Source of the DNA: a virus
Strand: one strand, 5' to 3'
Length of the DNA stretch: 63,767 bases
IMG/VR virus record: IMGVR_UViG_3300046479_000008
Location: 1-63,767 of that record
Shown here: one piece after another, positions 1-8,559 of the stretch
How positions within the stretch are numbered: the first letter of the stretch is position 1
Layout: each line of letters opens with the position of its first letter
Translations under genes and position numbers: made by a program
The notes under the pieces: model-generated
Databases searched by the model: none
What the model saw: the letters and a program-made list of their open reading frames with translations, nothing else
Told to the model about the DNA's origin: nothing

Positions 1-587
1 ATCTCTTCCCGCTGCTCCAGAGGTAGTGTATGAGATATCGAGGCTTGATACTTCCGGACATAGCCTCCTCCGTCCCCGACCTCCATGATCTCCAGGATCC
101 GGACCTCATAGTGCTCATCGCCGAAGCGTATATACCAATCTCCACCCATGTAACCCTTTCTTGCCTTCGGGTCCATGCTCTCTCGGATCCATGCACAACA
201 GGCGCTCAGGTCTGTGTCCATGCTTCCTGTGGCCAGCTTTGAGTTCTTCAGTGCCTCAGCATGGTAAATAAACGCATCCCCCTCAAGGGTGTAGCCGTTG
301 ACTAGCAACCAATCCTTGAGCTCCTCTAGGACTTCCTCGGAGGGAGAGTGTTTGAACTCAACTCGGACGTCGTTAGGGTTCCTGAAATCCCTATAGAAAT
401 CAATATACCCCCCATGGGTTTCCCTATAGTCTGAGACTTGTAGGGTCACTTCCCGGCCCTGACCAGCGATGCTCACTGAGAGTCTACGAGGGAAGGCATC
501 CATCAGAGCCACTCCGGCACGGCGAGCCTCACCAGCAGGGTCTGGGTATCTAGCTGCACGCTTGAGGAGTTTAGCAGTTATCTCCAT
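1..587 (-). CDS. LTAKLLKRA-family protein, 3' end outside window
   Basis: The reading frame is open from an ATG at 587 to the left edge, so the C-terminus is missing. The visible 195 residues begin MEITAKLLKRAARY, the tag shared by several small proteins in this window. Around residue 90 there is a DWLLVNGY stretch matching the family's second conserved motif; a further segment follows (GGDWYIRFGDEHYEVRIL), so this member is longer than its ~120-residue relatives. The start overlaps the upstream gene by 10 bases and has an AAGGA-like site before it. No enzymatic motif is seen and function is unknown. Confidence 0.75.
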   Translation of the reverse strand, partial: MEITAKLLKRAARYPDPAGEARRAGVALMDAFPRRLSVSIAGQGREVTLQVSDYRETHGGYIDFYRDFRNPNDVRVEFKHSPSEEVLEELKDWLLVNGYTLEGDAFIYHAEALKNSKLATGSMDTDLSACCAWIRESMDPKARKGYMGGDWYIRFGDEHYEVRILEIMEVGDGGGYVRKYQASISHTLPLEQREE

Positions 588-937
588 GGTCCTTCTAAGT
601 TCTCCATCACAGGCTTCAGTTGCTCTAGGATCTCATGAGCAGCATTGTTCTCTAATGCAACCCAAATACGCATCACCTGATCGTGTAGTGGGCTGTCCGG
701 GAAGATGTCCTGATCCAGGATCTTGTTGGCAGTGGTCCCGTTGTTGTATACAGAGATGTTGACGGTCACATAGGGAACGGTTGAGCCACAGGCCAAGCTG
801 CACACCACGTGATCTCCCTTGTAGAGCGCATGGTTGTTGTTCCACTGCCACTCGATCTCACGGGCTTCAGTGGCCACGGCTAGATCGGATAGGATCTCAA
901 CTAACAGATCCGACAGGGTTTCTTTGGGGTTGGTCAT
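578..937 (-). CDS. hypothetical protein, 119 aa
   Basis: ATG start two bases after the stop of the gene upstream, with GGAG in front, and a 10-base overlap with the next gene. This fits translation as part of the same minus-strand operon. The protein is acidic. I recognise no domain; the N-terminal half looks helical (DLLVEILSDLAVATEARE) and the middle looks like beta strands. It sits inside the LTAKLLKRA gene cluster but lacks the tag. Confidence 0.7.
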   Translation of the reverse strand: MTNPKETLSDLLVEILSDLAVATEAREIEWQWNNNHALYKGDHVVCSLACGSTVPYVTVNISVYNNGTTANKILDQDIFPDSPLHDQVMRIWVALENNAAHEILEQLKPVMENLEGPWR

Positions 938-939
938 CG

Positions 940-1389
940 TTACTCCAGGTCACGTTGCACTTTGGGATTGCCCTTAGTGATAGCAAGATACAGCCGGTCG
1001 TCCTCGATCATATCTGGCTTCTTGGCCAATTGCTCATTGATAAATCCACGGAGATGATCATCCCAATTGGCTATCTCACCGGCAACTGATTCTTCTATTG
1101 TGTCTAGGAAATTAGGATCTCCTTTGATCTCAGCTTCCATCTCGGGTCTTGTACAACTTGTGGGATTCTCTACAGTTAGGCTGAACATGAAGTGAATCGT
1201 TGACGGTGTATTACCGGAGATCCGTAATCCCTTGAACAGGTCTTCTGTGTTGAAATATCCTCCGAATAGACAATCAGACTCCGTGTTTGGAATCAAGTTG
1301 AAAGATGTTGTGATATGAATGTTCTTACCAAACAACGGGAGGTCCATTGGTCCGGACCAGATGAGCTTCGGATATATGAAGTCAGGCAT
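940..1389 (-). CDS. hypothetical protein, 149 aa
   Basis: ATG start overlapping the end of the upstream LTAKLLKRA gene by 8 bases. The N-terminus (PDFIYPKLIWSGPMDLPLF) is hydrophobic but lacks a convincing signal peptide. The rest alternates predicted strands and an acidic helical C-terminus. No family recognised. Position and overlaps put it in the same operon as the tagged proteins on both sides. Confidence 0.7.
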   Translation of the reverse strand: MPDFIYPKLIWSGPMDLPLFGKNIHITTSFNLIPNTESDCLFGGYFNTEDLFKGLRISGNTPSTIHFMFSLTVENPTSCTRPEMEAEIKGDPNFLDTIEESVAGEIANWDDHLRGFINEQLAKKPDMIEDDRLYLAITKGNPKVQRDLE

Positions 1390-1750
1390 GTTGATCCTTT
1401 ATCGTCTTGATGAGCTGTTCACTCCCCTCGATCTGTCGGAACCCTTGGGTCATAGCCCAATCGATTATCGCCTCTTTTACATCAATCTGATCATTGATGT
1501 CCATGATCAAGGTGTCTTCAGTCTCATATTGATAATAGCTGAAAGTGACGCTCAGATCCCAGCTGACCTTGTAGCCTGTGTCATTACGCTGCTCAGCACA
1601 TACAACTTTGTATACTGGTTGATCAATCTCTAACCCAGACTCCAGCTCAAGCTCTACATCCAGGAACTCCATTAGAGAGTCTACCTCTTTGCGGATGGCC
1701 ATCTCGATCTCACGATTGCCGGCTCTCTTGAGCAGCTTGGCGGTAAGCAT
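1382..1750 (-). CDS. LTAKLLKRA-family protein, 122 aa
   Basis: I chose the ATG at 1750 because it gives the family N-terminus MLTAKLLKRAGNRE. An open frame reaches 1837 but only by running into the upstream gene. The upstream stop ends one base before this start. Near the C-terminus IIDWAMTQGFRQ matches the family's DW...(N/Q)G(F/Y) motif. Between the two motifs lie acidic helices and strands. Function unknown. Adjacent genes at 1752 and 2110 are paralogues, so this looks like tandem duplication. Confidence 0.8.
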   Translation of the reverse strand: MLTAKLLKRAGNREIEMAIRKEVDSLMEFLDVELELESGLEIDQPVYKVVCAEQRNDTGYKVSWDLSVTFSYYQYETEDTLIMDINDQIDVKEAIIDWAMTQGFRQIEGSEQLIKTIKDQHA

Positions 1751-1751
1751 G

Positions 1752-2120
1752 TTAAGCCTCTCCCTTGCTCTTGAACCAGATCTCAGAGGACTTGAATCCC
1801 CACATAGGGATACCATCTTGTTTCTTGTGGAAGCCATTGGCCAACAACCAATCCACCATGTATTTATCCATCAGATCTGGTTTACCGTTCATCTTGATAT
1901 TGGTCCCATTGTCCCTGGTGTCATGGAATTCCACGGTCAACTCCCAGTAGTCTTCTAAATTGTTCTTAGTTTCGTCTGCATTGAGGTACGGAGCAGATGT
2001 ATTGGGGGTGGCCTCAACCTTTAACCCTTCCCCTTTGAGGAATTCCTCCAAGGAAAGACATAGACGAGTCATCTCCGAAGGGACATACTCAGCGGCCTTC
2101 TTGAGCAGCCTAGCCTTCAT
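1752..2120 (-). CDS. LTAKLLKRA-family protein, 122 aa
   Basis: ATG at 2120 gives MKARLLKKAAEYV, a diverged form of the tag; the frame extends to 2168 only by overlapping the preceding gene. The second family motif appears as MVDWLLANGFHKKQ around residue 98. Same length as its neighbour at 1382-1750 and same order of motifs, so the two are paralogues. It overlaps the gene upstream by 11 bases. No catalytic residues can be assigned. Confidence 0.8.
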   Translation of the reverse strand: MKARLLKKAAEYVPSEMTRLCLSLEEFLKGEGLKVEATPNTSAPYLNADETKNNLEDYWELTVEFHDTRDNGTNIKMNGKPDLMDKYMVDWLLANGFHKKQDGIPMWGFKSSEIWFKSKGEA

Positions 2121-2541
2121 TTGTGGCCTCCTTAGTGACCTTGATGAACTCTTTGTCCCCTGCACCACGCCAATCCTTCTCTCGGTAACCGTTGGCGATG
2201 GCCCAGTCCCCTACATTTTCCATAAATTCCTTGTCGGACTCTTCATGGTTATAGTGGAAGCTCAACATCAACCCGGTCCAGAGATCATTGTCTACTGTGA
2301 GCCCATCATGATGATAGTTCTCTGGATCATGGCTACATAGAGAGACAGTCCACTCCTGGTCTTCAAACCATTTAGCCCCTTGTCTACGGGCGCGGACCAT
2401 CCCATATCCAGAACATACCTGAGGGTACACCGTGAGCCCTGATTCCTTCAGGAACTCTGCAACGGAGGTAAGGTCTCTCACCATGAGATCTTGTAGATCC
2501 CCATAGGTATCGGCTCTCTTCAATAGCTTGGCAGTTAGCAT
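2110..2541 (-). CDS. LTAKLLKRA-family protein, 143 aa
   Basis: Start placed at the ATG at 2541, giving MLTAKLLKRADTYGD; another in-frame ATG lies nine bases upstream. Neither has a good ribosome binding site because a terminator hairpin (2552-2577) sits immediately upstream. The second motif is GDWAIANGYREKDW. The protein contains many Trp, His and Asp residues but no recognisable active site. First gene of the tandem family cluster in transcription order. Confidence 0.75.
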   Translation of the reverse strand: MLTAKLLKRADTYGDLQDLMVRDLTSVAEFLKESGLTVYPQVCSGYGMVRARRQGAKWFEDQEWTVSLCSHDPENYHHDGLTVDNDLWTGLMLSFHYNHEESDKEFMENVGDWAIANGYREKDWRGAGDKEFIKVTKEATNEG

Positions 2542-2551
2542 GGTGTCCATT

Positions 2552-2577
2552 AAAAAGGGGAACCACGGCGGTTCCCC
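2552..2577 (-). terminator. Rho-independent terminator
   Basis: On the minus strand GGGGAACC and GGTTCCCC form an 8-bp stem around a five-base loop, followed by TTTTT. It lies 25 bases after the stop of the 2603-2884 gene and ten bases before the start codon of the next gene, so it may act as an attenuator rather than a full stop. Confidence 0.85.
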
Positions 2578-2602
2578 TGGTGGTCTACTTAGAGACCTAC
2601 AT

Positions 2603-2884
2603 CTACTGTATGCGATCCAATTGTGCTCTAATTGCACGAGAGACTTCTCGAGCTATATCTGTTTTGCTCCGGAGCACTTCAAACTCATATGCCACTGCGC
2701 AACAGATCACAGAGAAGGTCCTTGGGTGTCTGGCTGTGAACTCGATTATCGGTGTAGGATCCCCGACGTATTCAAAGTTCTTTATCTCCACTGAGAGAAC
2801 CATCTCAGGGATCAAGGCCTGAACTCTCCCCCTGAGGGATTCTGCAACCTCAGGGAGAGCAATGGCTTCAGTTAGTAGATCCAT
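2603..2884 (-). CDS. hypothetical protein, 93 aa
   Basis: ATG at 2884 has GGAG eight bases upstream and gives MDLLTEAIALPEVAESLRGR. A longer frame to 2914 would need a TTG without such a site. It overlaps the end of the phosphoesterase gene by 17 bases. The N-terminus resembles the short amphipathic starts of other proteins here but lacks the full tag. A terminator follows. Function unknown. Confidence 0.65.
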   Translation of the reverse strand: MDLLTEAIALPEVAESLRGRVQALIPEMVLSVEIKNFEYVGDPTPIIEFTARHPRTFSVICCAVAYEFEVLRSKTDIAREVSRAIRAQLDRIQ

Positions 2885-4007
2885 CCTGGGGTCTCCGATA
2901 GACCACACCACCAATGACGGCCATGTGATCGGTGAAGATGATCTGCTCGGGAATCACTTCACGGAGACAAGGATCTACGTGGAGCAGCGCGAAACCCTGA
3001 TTGTAGGGGTTGAGGCCAGCCACATACTCCACATCCGTCTTGGCGATACAGCCGAGCACGAGGTTGAAGTAACTACCCATAAGCTCTGAAACTTTGGCCT
3101 TAAACTCAGGCTTGTGGGTGTGGCCTGACACTGAGCACATCCCATAGTCCTGTGGCTCGTGGCCAATGCAAATGGTATTGAAGTACTTCTTGTAGTTCTT
3201 CCGGGCTTCCTCTCTGGCCTCCTTGGGCTGGTAGGCAGAGAAATCCCCCTTGGAGACCAGGTTGATCTTGAAGGCATCCAGACCGAAGATCTGGTTCAGT
3301 GACACGCCCATGAGATCAAGCAGGGGAGCAAGGTAAGGCGTTCTATCGGCCATGTGGCGAAGTAGACGCAGGTCGTGATTGCCAAGTATGAAATCGATTT
3401 GAGCATTGGGGCAGTTCTCCCGAAGCGGCCTGAAGATCTTATCCTTGACAAACTCAAACCGCTCCTTGAGGTTCATCAAGCGAGGATCGTGATCGAATCT
3501 AGAGAACTCATAGAGGTCGAACACATCCCCGGCGAGGACGATGATACTGGGCTGGATTCGCTTGGCAGTCTCGAGGAACACGGAGAGCACGAAAGGATCG
3601 GCGTCAATGTCATGGAAGTCTGAGCCTACCAAGATGGTCTGCAGAGCCTTGCTAGGCTTCTTCTCATACTTACCCACCCAAGGGAGGATCTCTACTTCGA
3701 AGAATCCGCGATAGCGATCACGGGCACTGTGAGTGGCGATGGCCTTCTCGATCCGCTGAGCACCCCGGTTGAGTTCCAGGCCAGCTGTGCGCCGATATTC
3801 CTTGAAGGTCCCGAACCGTGAGCCCCACTGGTAGTCATTGAAGGCTCCATGTTTGCGGTATAACTCACGGGTCAGAAACTTGTCAGGAAACTCCTCCTGG
3901 ACACGCAGCAGATCCTGGAGCATTTCTTCTGTGTGGGCATCAAGAGGGTGCTCGGCATTGGTCTTGCTCTCAGCCTCAGCGATGCGTTGTCCGAGTGGCT
4001 TCCCCAT
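2868..4007 (-). CDS. calcineurin-like metallophosphoesterase
   Basis: 379 residues. The metallophosphoesterase signature is complete: SDFHD at ~129-133 (first Asp/His pair), GDVFD at 160-164, GNHD at 209-212 and GHTH at 295-298, so a two-metal site can be expected. The first ~110 residues are an added helical region, possibly DNA-binding since it includes LYRKHGAFNDYQWGSRFGTF, a homing-endonuclease-like or winged-helix-like segment (inference). Phage relatives act on nucleic acid or nucleotide phosphodiesters; the substrate is not readable here. It is distinct from the Mre11-like protein at 42602. TAATG overlap with the gene upstream. Confidence 0.85.
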   Translation of the reverse strand: MGKPLGQRIAEAESKTNAEHPLDAHTEEMLQDLLRVQEEFPDKFLTRELYRKHGAFNDYQWGSRFGTFKEYRRTAGLELNRGAQRIEKAIATHSARDRYRGFFEVEILPWVGKYEKKPSKALQTILVGSDFHDIDADPFVLSVFLETAKRIQPSIIVLAGDVFDLYEFSRFDHDPRLMNLKERFEFVKDKIFRPLRENCPNAQIDFILGNHDLRLLRHMADRTPYLAPLLDLMGVSLNQIFGLDAFKINLVSKGDFSAYQPKEAREEARKNYKKYFNTICIGHEPQDYGMCSVSGHTHKPEFKAKVSELMGSYFNLVLGCIAKTDVEYVAGLNPYNQGFALLHVDPCLREVIPEQIIFTDHMAVIGGVVYRRPQDGSTN

Positions 4008-4195
4008 TACCGAAGCACTCCAGTTCTACGACTCGCTCGGCCATGCTCTTCCAGCAACTCGCTGAGGAGGATTCCATTGACGGTAGTCTTGGTGGGGTCT
4101 ACGATCTCCACCCATCTCTTCACGTCATGGTTGGTCGGATCTTCGATTGTGATTGTGACGCTCTCAACCTCAACTTCTTCGTTTGGGTTACTCAT
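4007..4195 (-). CDS. small acidic protein, 62 aa
   Basis: ATG at 4195 overlaps the stop of the preceding gene (ATGA) and its own TAA shares a base with the next ATG, the coupling typical of this operon. The N-terminal half is acidic (NEEVEVESVTITIEDPT), with a helix near the end (NGILLSELLEEHGRA). No family recognised. Confidence 0.6.
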   Translation of the reverse strand: MSNPNEEVEVESVTITIEDPTNHDVKRWVEIVDPTKTTVNGILLSELLEEHGRASRRTGVLR

Positions 4196-4845
4196 TCTTT
4201 TACCTCGAAATTAATAGGAATGATTAGGTCAGCTTCATCCCTGAGCTGTTGTAGTTCGTGTCGCACCTTGAAGGACTCATTGAATTCTAGAGCTCTGGCT
4301 CGCCTGTTGCGCATGGACACTTGACCTTCCTTGATGGCCTCACATAGATCATCAAAGACTCCGGGCTCAGAAGGGTATCGAACCATCTCATCGCCGTGGA
4401 AATGCACATACATTTCCTCCTTGTAGATCCGCCACATCCAGCCCTGACGGATGTCAAAGATGACCACAAAGGGTTCCATCTTGTTGTCCATGGAGCGGAT
4501 ATACTGGAGCACCTGAGCCTTCTTGAATTCAGAGAAGTCCTCGGGGAAGATGATATCTTCCTCGTCTCCCTTGTAGTCATCCCCAACCTCTACCAGCTTG
4601 GCAGAGATCTCACCAGCAGCGATCATAGCCAGCAAGGGCTGGATGCTCATAGGAGCTACCAGGGTGACCAGGTGATCTCGCAGAGTAGCCATAAGGGCTG
4701 CAGACTCCTGAGACATCTCAGAGAGCATCACATCCACATTGCGGCTTTGCAGGAAGCCGGGGTTGCCGGCCTGACTAGAATTCTCGCTGATTCCGGTCTG
4801 GAACCAACTCAAACATTCCCTGATTCTCTGCAGATCTTTCATCAT
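4192..4845 (-). CDS. hypothetical protein, 217 aa
   Basis: I use the ATG at 4845, which has AGGAG eight bases upstream; the frame to 4863 would need TTG. It overlaps the upstream stop (ATGATGA). Mostly helical in the first half and alpha/beta in the middle (EPFVVIFDIRQGWMWRIYKEEMYVHF), Arg-rich near residue 180. No known domain. Same operon as the 421-residue unknown upstream. Confidence 0.7.
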   Translation of the reverse strand: MMKDLQRIRECLSWFQTGISENSSQAGNPGFLQSRNVDVMLSEMSQESAALMATLRDHLVTLVAPMSIQPLLAMIAAGEISAKLVEVGDDYKGDEEDIIFPEDFSEFKKAQVLQYIRSMDNKMEPFVVIFDIRQGWMWRIYKEEMYVHFHGDEMVRYPSEPGVFDDLCEAIKEGQVSMRNRRARALEFNESFKVRHELQQLRDEADLIIPINFEVKE

Positions 4846-6107
4846 ACGATTCGCTCCTGACAAACTTCAGGATCGCTGGTGGCCTCGTCGGTCAGATCCT
4901 GGATCTTCTCGCATATAGTCTTGAACTCATCGTCGGGGATGGGTTCGGCCTTGTCCAGCAGGGGAGTACAGATGTCCACCACAGCCTGCATCTTGGGGTA
5001 TTCAGTGACCAGGGCCTCGGCCTGGGTGAGAATGTAGAACATCGTCACCAGGTTCTCATCGTGCCGGATCAGGGAGAATCGCTTGGCCTCGTCGTCTGAC
5101 TGGCCGGTGTTGCCATCAAGGAGATCCAGCGCCTTGATCTCTCCAGAGCGCAGACGAGCGACATGCTGTTTGCTGAGCTTAGTGGCCAACCCTAGCTGTT
5201 CAGCCTCACGCTGCTCATAGGGGACCATCTTGGCGTGACCCACTGTGTAGAGGACCACGTTGAGGGCCTTATAGAGCTCATCGAAGGGGTAGCTGAACAC
5301 TTCTTGGAGGATGACATCCTTCTCGAACTCCGTGAGCTGGACCCCATCGATCATCTCTTTCAGCTGATTGCCACCGATCTTACTCACCACCTTGATCGCG
5401 TTGGCCCGAAGGACAGCCCGATACATCAGCGCACGGTCAAGGTATTCGATCTCAGCCTGAGCAATGGGACTCTGCTCAGCAGCAGCGATGGAGGTATCGT
5501 GGGCCACATCACCGGTCTCCACGAAGACCCACTGGTCCAGGTTTGAGACCTCAGCGTAGTCCAGAATCAAACCAAGCCAATCAGCCTTGAACATCTCAAC
5601 CAGGACCAGGGCGAGATCATTAGCCTTACCTTCCTTGGTGAAGTAGTTGGGACATTCACGCTTGACCAGCTCCAGCAGACGAGCATCCTCCCAGGTGTTG
5701 ACCTGACGGATCTGCTCCTCGGTGGTGTTGGTGTAGTCCTGAAACTGCTTGAGGAAGTGTCGTCCCTCACCGAGCATCTCGGCATACTGTTCAATGCTGA
5801 TCAGGCGGGAAGATGTAAGGGTGCCATCATCGGCCACCACCATGATCCCCTGCTCCTGATAGCCGTGTTCTGAGCCGGTGACCTTCATCTTCTTATACCA
5901 AGCCATTTCGCACTTGGCAAAGCGAGGATCCATGACCATATTCCAGGCCGGTCCAAGAGACTCAACCAGACCCTTCTCACCCCAGATTATCTGGGAGATA
6001 GTCTGACACAGCTCATGCTGAACCGAATCGTATTCACTCTGGGTGAGGCGGATCTCTCGGGTCCCGGTTTCCCCGAGTAGACCCCTTACTTGCTGATCGA
6101 AGCTCAT
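4842..6107 (-). CDS. hypothetical protein, 421 aa
   Basis: Long, almost entirely helical acidic protein from an ATG at 6107. It contains no nucleotide-binding loop or metal motif that I recognise. The region around 95-130 (RLISIEQYAEMLGEGRHFLK) and the C-terminal third look like packed helices. Its size and helical nature would suit a structural or scaffolding role, but nothing in the sequence proves it. It overlaps the next gene by four bases and the upstream one by 74. Confidence 0.75.
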   Translation of the reverse strand: MSFDQQVRGLLGETGTREIRLTQSEYDSVQHELCQTISQIIWGEKGLVESLGPAWNMVMDPRFAKCEMAWYKKMKVTGSEHGYQEQGIMVVADDGTLTSSRLISIEQYAEMLGEGRHFLKQFQDYTNTTEEQIRQVNTWEDARLLELVKRECPNYFTKEGKANDLALVLVEMFKADWLGLILDYAEVSNLDQWVFVETGDVAHDTSIAAAEQSPIAQAEIEYLDRALMYRAVLRANAIKVVSKIGGNQLKEMIDGVQLTEFEKDVILQEVFSYPFDELYKALNVVLYTVGHAKMVPYEQREAEQLGLATKLSKQHVARLRSGEIKALDLLDGNTGQSDDEAKRFSLIRHDENLVTMFYILTQAEALVTEYPKMQAVVDICTPLLDKAEPIPDDEFKTICEKIQDLTDEATSDPEVCQERIV

Positions 6108-6387
6108 CTGCTATATCCTTGTTTGATTGGTGATCAAGCGTAGGATACTCACTTGGTGTTAGAGCTTGGTTAACTCCACGTATCATGTCAACTATATTCT
6201 CAGCCAAACCCATATAGTCCCGCCAACGGAAGTGGCCTCGACCGAAATGTGCATCCACACCATCAAAGGACATATCATCCTCTGGGTCAACGCAACCAGG
6301 GACCAGACGCCAAGCATCCAGTCCCTGATCCAGGTGGTTCGCTATCATTGTTGCTATCGTTACTCGCCAAACGGATTCGATGTCCAT
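6034..6387 (-). CDS. hypothetical protein, 117 aa
   Basis: ATG at 6387, two bases after the upstream stop. It fills what would otherwise be a 280-base gap, although its last 24 codons overlap the next gene. That tail is low-complexity, rich in Arg, Asp and Pro, as expected for an out-of-frame extension. The body contains FRWRDYMGLAENIVDMIRGV. No domain recognised. Confidence 0.55.
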   Translation of the reverse strand: MDIESVWRVTIATMIANHLDQGLDAWRLVPGCVDPEDDMSFDGVDAHFGRGHFRWRDYMGLAENIVDMIRGVNQALTPSEYPTLDHQSNKDIADELRSASKGSTRGNRDPRDPPHPE

Positions 6388-6389
6388 GC

Positions 6390-6758
6390 CTACCTGATGA
6401 ATGTTAACCTGCGAGCCAGATCATCCGCATACATGGCCAGATAGCCATTAGTGAACTCCCATCGCTCGCCTTGATGATCGACAGAGTTGCGGACCAGCTC
6501 CTCTACTTTACCGGGAGGAAGATGATCCCGCATGAGTTCATAGAGGAACGCCACGAGGTCACTCTTGTTTCCCACCTGGCCGCTACGCTCACGGAGAAGC
6601 TCATTGGCGGTCTTGGGTCTCCATTTGCCGGCTGACTTGTTCACCTCACCCAAAGGATTACCGGAGGTATCCAGGATCATCCCACACAGGGCACATTGCT
6701 TGCTCTCACCGATGAGCTTCTCCGTGTGTTCTCCATTGGGCCCATAGGGACAACGCAT
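6390..6758 (-). CDS. putative zinc-ribbon protein, 122 aa
   Basis: Cys3 and Cys22-x-x-Cys25 with a His at 11 suggest a small N-terminal zinc site (MRCPYG and QCALCGM). The rest is helical (ELLRERSGQVGNKSDLVAFL). Its stop overlaps the next gene's neighbour by two bases and its start is one base from nadE (TGATG). No enzymatic function assigned. Confidence 0.65.
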   Translation of the reverse strand: MRCPYGPNGEHTEKLIGESKQCALCGMILDTSGNPLGEVNKSAGKWRPKTANELLRERSGQVGNKSDLVAFLYELMRDHLPPGKVEELVRNSVDHQGERWEFTNGYLAMYADDLARRLTFIR

Positions 6759-7627
6759 CAGCGCACCTTGATCACAGGAGGAGCCATGTGCTTGTGCTTG
6801 TTGGCCAGGTGCCGGTTCCAGACGAACAGGACCTTGTCGTGCAGATCGTCGTCCATGATCCGCTTGATATGCAGGGGCATCTCTTCATCCGTCAGGGCGG
6901 CATACTTCCGGAGATCCCGGATCCATTCGATCGCCGGAGCCATGTCGTTGTAGGACATTCCCAGTTCGCTCTCGTCGGTCTGGTTGTCCCAGAGGCCCGC
7001 AGAGGGAACCCGGTCGATGTGTGAGTCCAGGATCACGCCGTTGGCGGCCAGGTAGTCCAACAGGTCGTATACTTCCTGCTTGTAGAGCTCACCGATGGGG
7101 AAGATGTCGGCCAGAGCGTCACCACCCTTGGTGTCGTAGCCGATGTAGTCCTCACTGAGGTTGCCGGTCCCCATGACCCGATGACGCTTGCCCGGATTGT
7201 TCTCACCCAGCTGACCACACACGGCATAGAGGTAGACCATACGCATACGACTGCGCATGTTCCCCTGGGCCAGCTGCTGCAGGACCACTTCCTGGCCGGT
7301 GGAGAAGCAGATGGTCTTCTCGGCGAAGCTGCAGGGATCCTGGATGCTCAACGTGTAGTCCTTGATCCCCAGGTGGGAGGCCAGCTGCTTGCTGCGGCTG
7401 TTGAAGAACGAGAAGTCCCGGCTGCTATAGGGCATGTGCAGACCGACGACGTTGCCCTTTCCCAGGGCATGGACGCACAGGGTAGTGACCAGGGTGGAGT
7501 CAGCACCGCCGGACATACCCACCACGGCCACATCTACGGCCTCCTTGATGCCTTCACAGATCCTCTGGATCAGGTTGCTGCAGAGCTTGTAATCCAGCTC
7601 GTTCTCAGTGTGAGTCAGATAGGACAT
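6758..7627 (-). CDS. nadE: NAD synthetase
   Basis: 289 residues, close to the length of the ammonia-dependent form. The PP-loop SGGADST is at 39-45. GNMRSRMRMVYLY (~122) and GTGNLSEDYIGYDTKGGD (~153-170) are the classic ATP and deamido-NAD binding segments. No glutaminase domain is present, so free ammonia is the expected nitrogen donor. The reaction is deamido-NAD plus ATP plus ammonia to NAD. In this phage the product would feed the NAD-dependent ligase encoded 5-8 kb away. It overlaps the Thg1-like gene by 13 bases, so the two are cotranscribed. Confidence 0.95.
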   Translation of the reverse strand: MSYLTHTENELDYKLCSNLIQRICEGIKEAVDVAVVGMSGGADSTLVTTLCVHALGKGNVVGLHMPYSSRDFSFFNSRSKQLASHLGIKDYTLSIQDPCSFAEKTICFSTGQEVVLQQLAQGNMRSRMRMVYLYAVCGQLGENNPGKRHRVMGTGNLSEDYIGYDTKGGDALADIFPIGELYKQEVYDLLDYLAANGVILDSHIDRVPSAGLWDNQTDESELGMSYNDMAPAIEWIRDLRKYAALTDEEMPLHIKRIMDDDLHDKVLFVWNRHLANKHKHMAPPVIKVR

Positions 7628-8403
7628 GGTACCCCCAGGATGTCTTTGAGAAATTCGTAGGGCTCCATCTTCGCCACATGCGGGTGTAGAGCCTTGACCA
7701 TGGTTCGGAGAACTGGACCCTCGGGCCGATGAGCCTTGGGGATGCGTGCCAACTCGTCCAGAGTCAGGATACGCTCCACGGTCTCACGCCGCAAATACGT
7801 TCCTCGTTTGAATGCGGGTTCCTCGTCATTCCAATTGACTTCAACAGAGTGGAGGAGATCATGCTGGTCCTTGCCCTTCTTCCCATGAAGCTGCTTGTGG
7901 GAGAAGTGGGCCTGAGCTAGCATGGACAATGAGTTCTTGCTGGCGTCTAGCTCACGCCACTTGAAGACGTTGTAGACTTCATTGAGATCCGGCACGGCCC
8001 AGACCCTGCAGTCAAAGTGGGGATACAGATCTGCCTTACTGGGCAGCATGGAGAGCAGGTGACGGGAGAAGAACCCAGAGGCTCTCCCGGCCAGGATGGA
8101 CTCCAGCTTCTGGATGCGCCCACCGAAAGGCCTCTCATCCTTAGGAAGCCACACCAGGGTGATCTCGTCGCTCTGGGTGTAGCCAAGGTCAGCGTGCTCC
8201 ATCTCGACCAAATGGCTGGCAGTCTTGACCATTAAGCCCATGAAGTCTTTGTCGTAGGGTCGCGCCAGACCCTTGGTGAAGGTATGGAAGGCTCTGCCGT
8301 CCAGACGGGCCAGGATCGGTAGGCCCAACATGAGCTTTCGACCGGCCTCAGCCATCTCAAACTCTTTGCATCGATTTCCTAGATCATCCATTGCCAATGT
8401 CAT
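7615..8403 (-). CDS. thg1: Thg1-like 3'-5' RNA polymerase
   Basis: 262 residues. RLDGRAFH (33-40) and SDE (78-80) are the family's metal-binding motifs; with Asp35 and Asp79 they define the palm-like active site. The family adds nucleotides in the 3'-5' direction: G-1 on tRNA-His in eukaryotes, 5'-end repair of truncated tRNAs in bacterial and archaeal members. Given the phage setting, the repair role is more likely (inference). A strong AGGAGG lies seven bases before the ATG. It is followed by nadE and preceded by a 44-residue Cys-rich mini-protein. Confidence 0.93.
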   Translation of the reverse strand: MTLAMDDLGNRCKEFEMAEAGRKLMLGLPILARLDGRAFHTFTKGLARPYDKDFMGLMVKTASHLVEMEHADLGYTQSDEITLVWLPKDERPFGGRIQKLESILAGRASGFFSRHLLSMLPSKADLYPHFDCRVWAVPDLNEVYNVFKWRELDASKNSLSMLAQAHFSHKQLHGKKGKDQHDLLHSVEVNWNDEEPAFKRGTYLRRETVERILTLDELARIPKAHRPEGPVLRTMVKALHPHVAKMEPYEFLKDILGVPCPI

Positions 8404-8414
8404 GAAAGGTCCTC

Positions 8415-8549
8415 CTAAGGAACTGGATCAGCTTGGATCCTTCCCTCCTTGGCCTTCTCGTCCTTCTCCCAAAAGCAGAAGGGGCAATGGGCGTTGCACC
8501 CGCCTGGGAGAACCAAGGACAGGTTAGGATTGTCGTTGAGGAACTTCAT
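8415..8549 (-). CDS. 44-aa mini-protein with radical-SAM-like CxxxCxxC
   Basis: An ATG at 8549 with AGGAG eight bases upstream opens a 45-codon frame ending at TAG 8415. Residues ~16-27 read GGCNAHCPFCFW, matching the CxxxCxxC iron-sulphur signature and first-strand context of radical SAM enzymes. After it only a charged tail remains, so the TIM barrel is absent. It may be a functional small metal-binding protein or the 5' remnant of a lost radical SAM gene. The intact RBS and tight fit between neighbours favour translation. Confidence 0.6.
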   Translation of the reverse strand: MKFLNDNPNLSLVLPGGCNAHCPFCFWEKDEKAKEGRIQADPVP

Positions 8550-8559
8550 CGTTACTCTC

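Noticed and set aside
7181-7660. 159-codon open frame on the plus strand
   Set aside because: Antisense to nadE, which has complete family motifs.
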